Below, piece by piece: positions 63,481-64,000 of a stretch of 64,000 nucleotides of DNA. The DNA is from Aphanomyces cochlioides. Its lineage: Eukaryota > Oomycota > Saprolegniomycetes > Saprolegniales > Verrucalvaceae. The notes beneath the pieces were generated by a model. The model was not told the DNA's origin. It ran no database searches and saw nothing but the letters and a program-made list of their open reading frames with translations. Position 1 is the first letter of the stretch; the number at the start of each line of letters is the position of its first letter. Where the stretch lies: positions 930,001 through 994,000 of the forward strand of contig JAHQRK010000014.1 of NCBI GenBank assembly GCA_019828595.1. Reading direction: 5' to 3'. The translations under genes and the position numbers were made by a program.

Positions 63481-64000
63481 AACGTAAATCATCGTGAGTG
63501 AGCATGGCATCGTGAGTGAGCACCAGTAGAAATTAAGGAGAAGAACCTCCATATTTCAAAGTTTTTATTTATTCGGAAGCCGGCAACAACGCAGCTGAAC
63601 TTCACGAGCTTTGGAACGACGACTATGAGGTCATTGAATTGTAAAACAGTAGCGATAACGTAGGAATACATACCACGTGCTTGTCTTCCTTGTCTGTCTT
63701 ACCGGTTCTTCATCTTGAATGCAGCAGACTGAAAACGAAAATCTGAACTGTTGCTTGTCTTATCCGCAAAACTTATATCTCTCAAATTTAATGCTTCCTT
63801 TGAATATTTATACCCTAAACCTTAAGAACTCACCTTGATTATGATACATTATTCAAGATTAAATTGTGTACTCACTCACAATTCCCAAAAAGTAAGCAAA
63901 ATGAAACTTTGGACATCATTAAGGAGTCGTAATGGAGACTAAAATCGCTTACTTTTTGTCTGTTCTTTGAATTCCAAATTCAATCTTTCGTTTGCGACTT
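63481..64000 (-). mobile_element. 610-bp MITE, copy 2, inverted and cut by window end
   Basis: AACGTAAATCATCGTGAGTG (then AGCA) at 63481 begins a 520-base stretch that is almost identical to the reverse complement of 9812-10331. Differences are few (ATCATC/ATCGTC-type changes near the end), implying recent amplification. The other end lies outside the window. It contains the same small 59-60-codon open frame as copy 1. Confidence 0.85.

Noticed and set aside
9722..64000. The inverted copies at 9.7 kb and 63.5 kb as the two ends of one 54-kb giant element
   Set aside because: Copy 1 has both of its own terminal repeats within 610 bp, so the copies are separate insertions of a small element. 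The genes between them are ordinary and not transposon-like as a set.
1..64000. CRISPR arrays, bacterial operons, rRNA genes or prophage
   Set aside because: Spliceosomal introns, eukaryotic domain families and eukaryotic transposons throughout. No regularly spaced repeat-spacer array or rRNA-like sequence was seen.

Overview
The window looks like a scaffold piece from an oomycete of the Saprolegniales, probably Aphanomyces or a close relative. This is inferred from very short GT-AG introns (42-58 nt), an expanded START/FYVE gene family, an M96-like coiled-coil/START-like gene, a Crypton and several families of small DNA transposons. No species can be named from sequence alone.

Left part (1-23.3 kb): six paralogous START-type lipid-binding genes (one cut by the window edge, four with FYVE-type zinc fingers of varying quality, one without) sit in two groups on both strands. 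Between them lies a transposon nest (about 9.7-17.6 kb). It holds a 610-bp MITE, an intact-looking pogo/Tigger-like element with TA target duplications and an internal tRNA-like gene, a relic-bearing inverted-repeat element, a TTAA-flanked MITE, and a complete Harbinger element inserted into that MITE's TTAA.

Middle (24-38.6 kb): a large membrane LRR/LNR protein gene with one in-frame stop, and a more decayed paralogue 10 kb away. Between them are a MITE, a Cys/His repeat zinc-finger gene, a damaged Crypton (tyrosine recombinase plus GCR1_C-like domain), a damaged HTH-SET gene facing it, and a small PH-domain gene.

38.7-45.7 kb: six tandem minus-strand copies of an unrecognised family of two-membrane-segment proteins with a 12-cysteine loop. 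Copies 1-3 are intact, copy 4 is split by a 380-bp MITE, copy 5 reads into copy 4, and copy 6 is frameshifted. I consider this the most likely undescribed system here.

Right part (45.9-60.3 kb): ordinary compact multi-exon genes, all on the minus strand: a secreted LRR protein, a TMEM128-like protein, a SETD3-like methyltransferase, an adenosine kinase, a fused fatty acyl-CoA reductase/DHAP acyltransferase (ether-lipid initiation in one polypeptide) and an M96-like START-like protein. The window ends (61-64 kb) in a second Harbinger-like pair, whose transposase lacks two of its three expected acidic residues, and a second, inverted copy of the 610-bp MITE. A recurring intergenic TTATCCGGATAA motif lies within about 210 bp upstream of six start codons.
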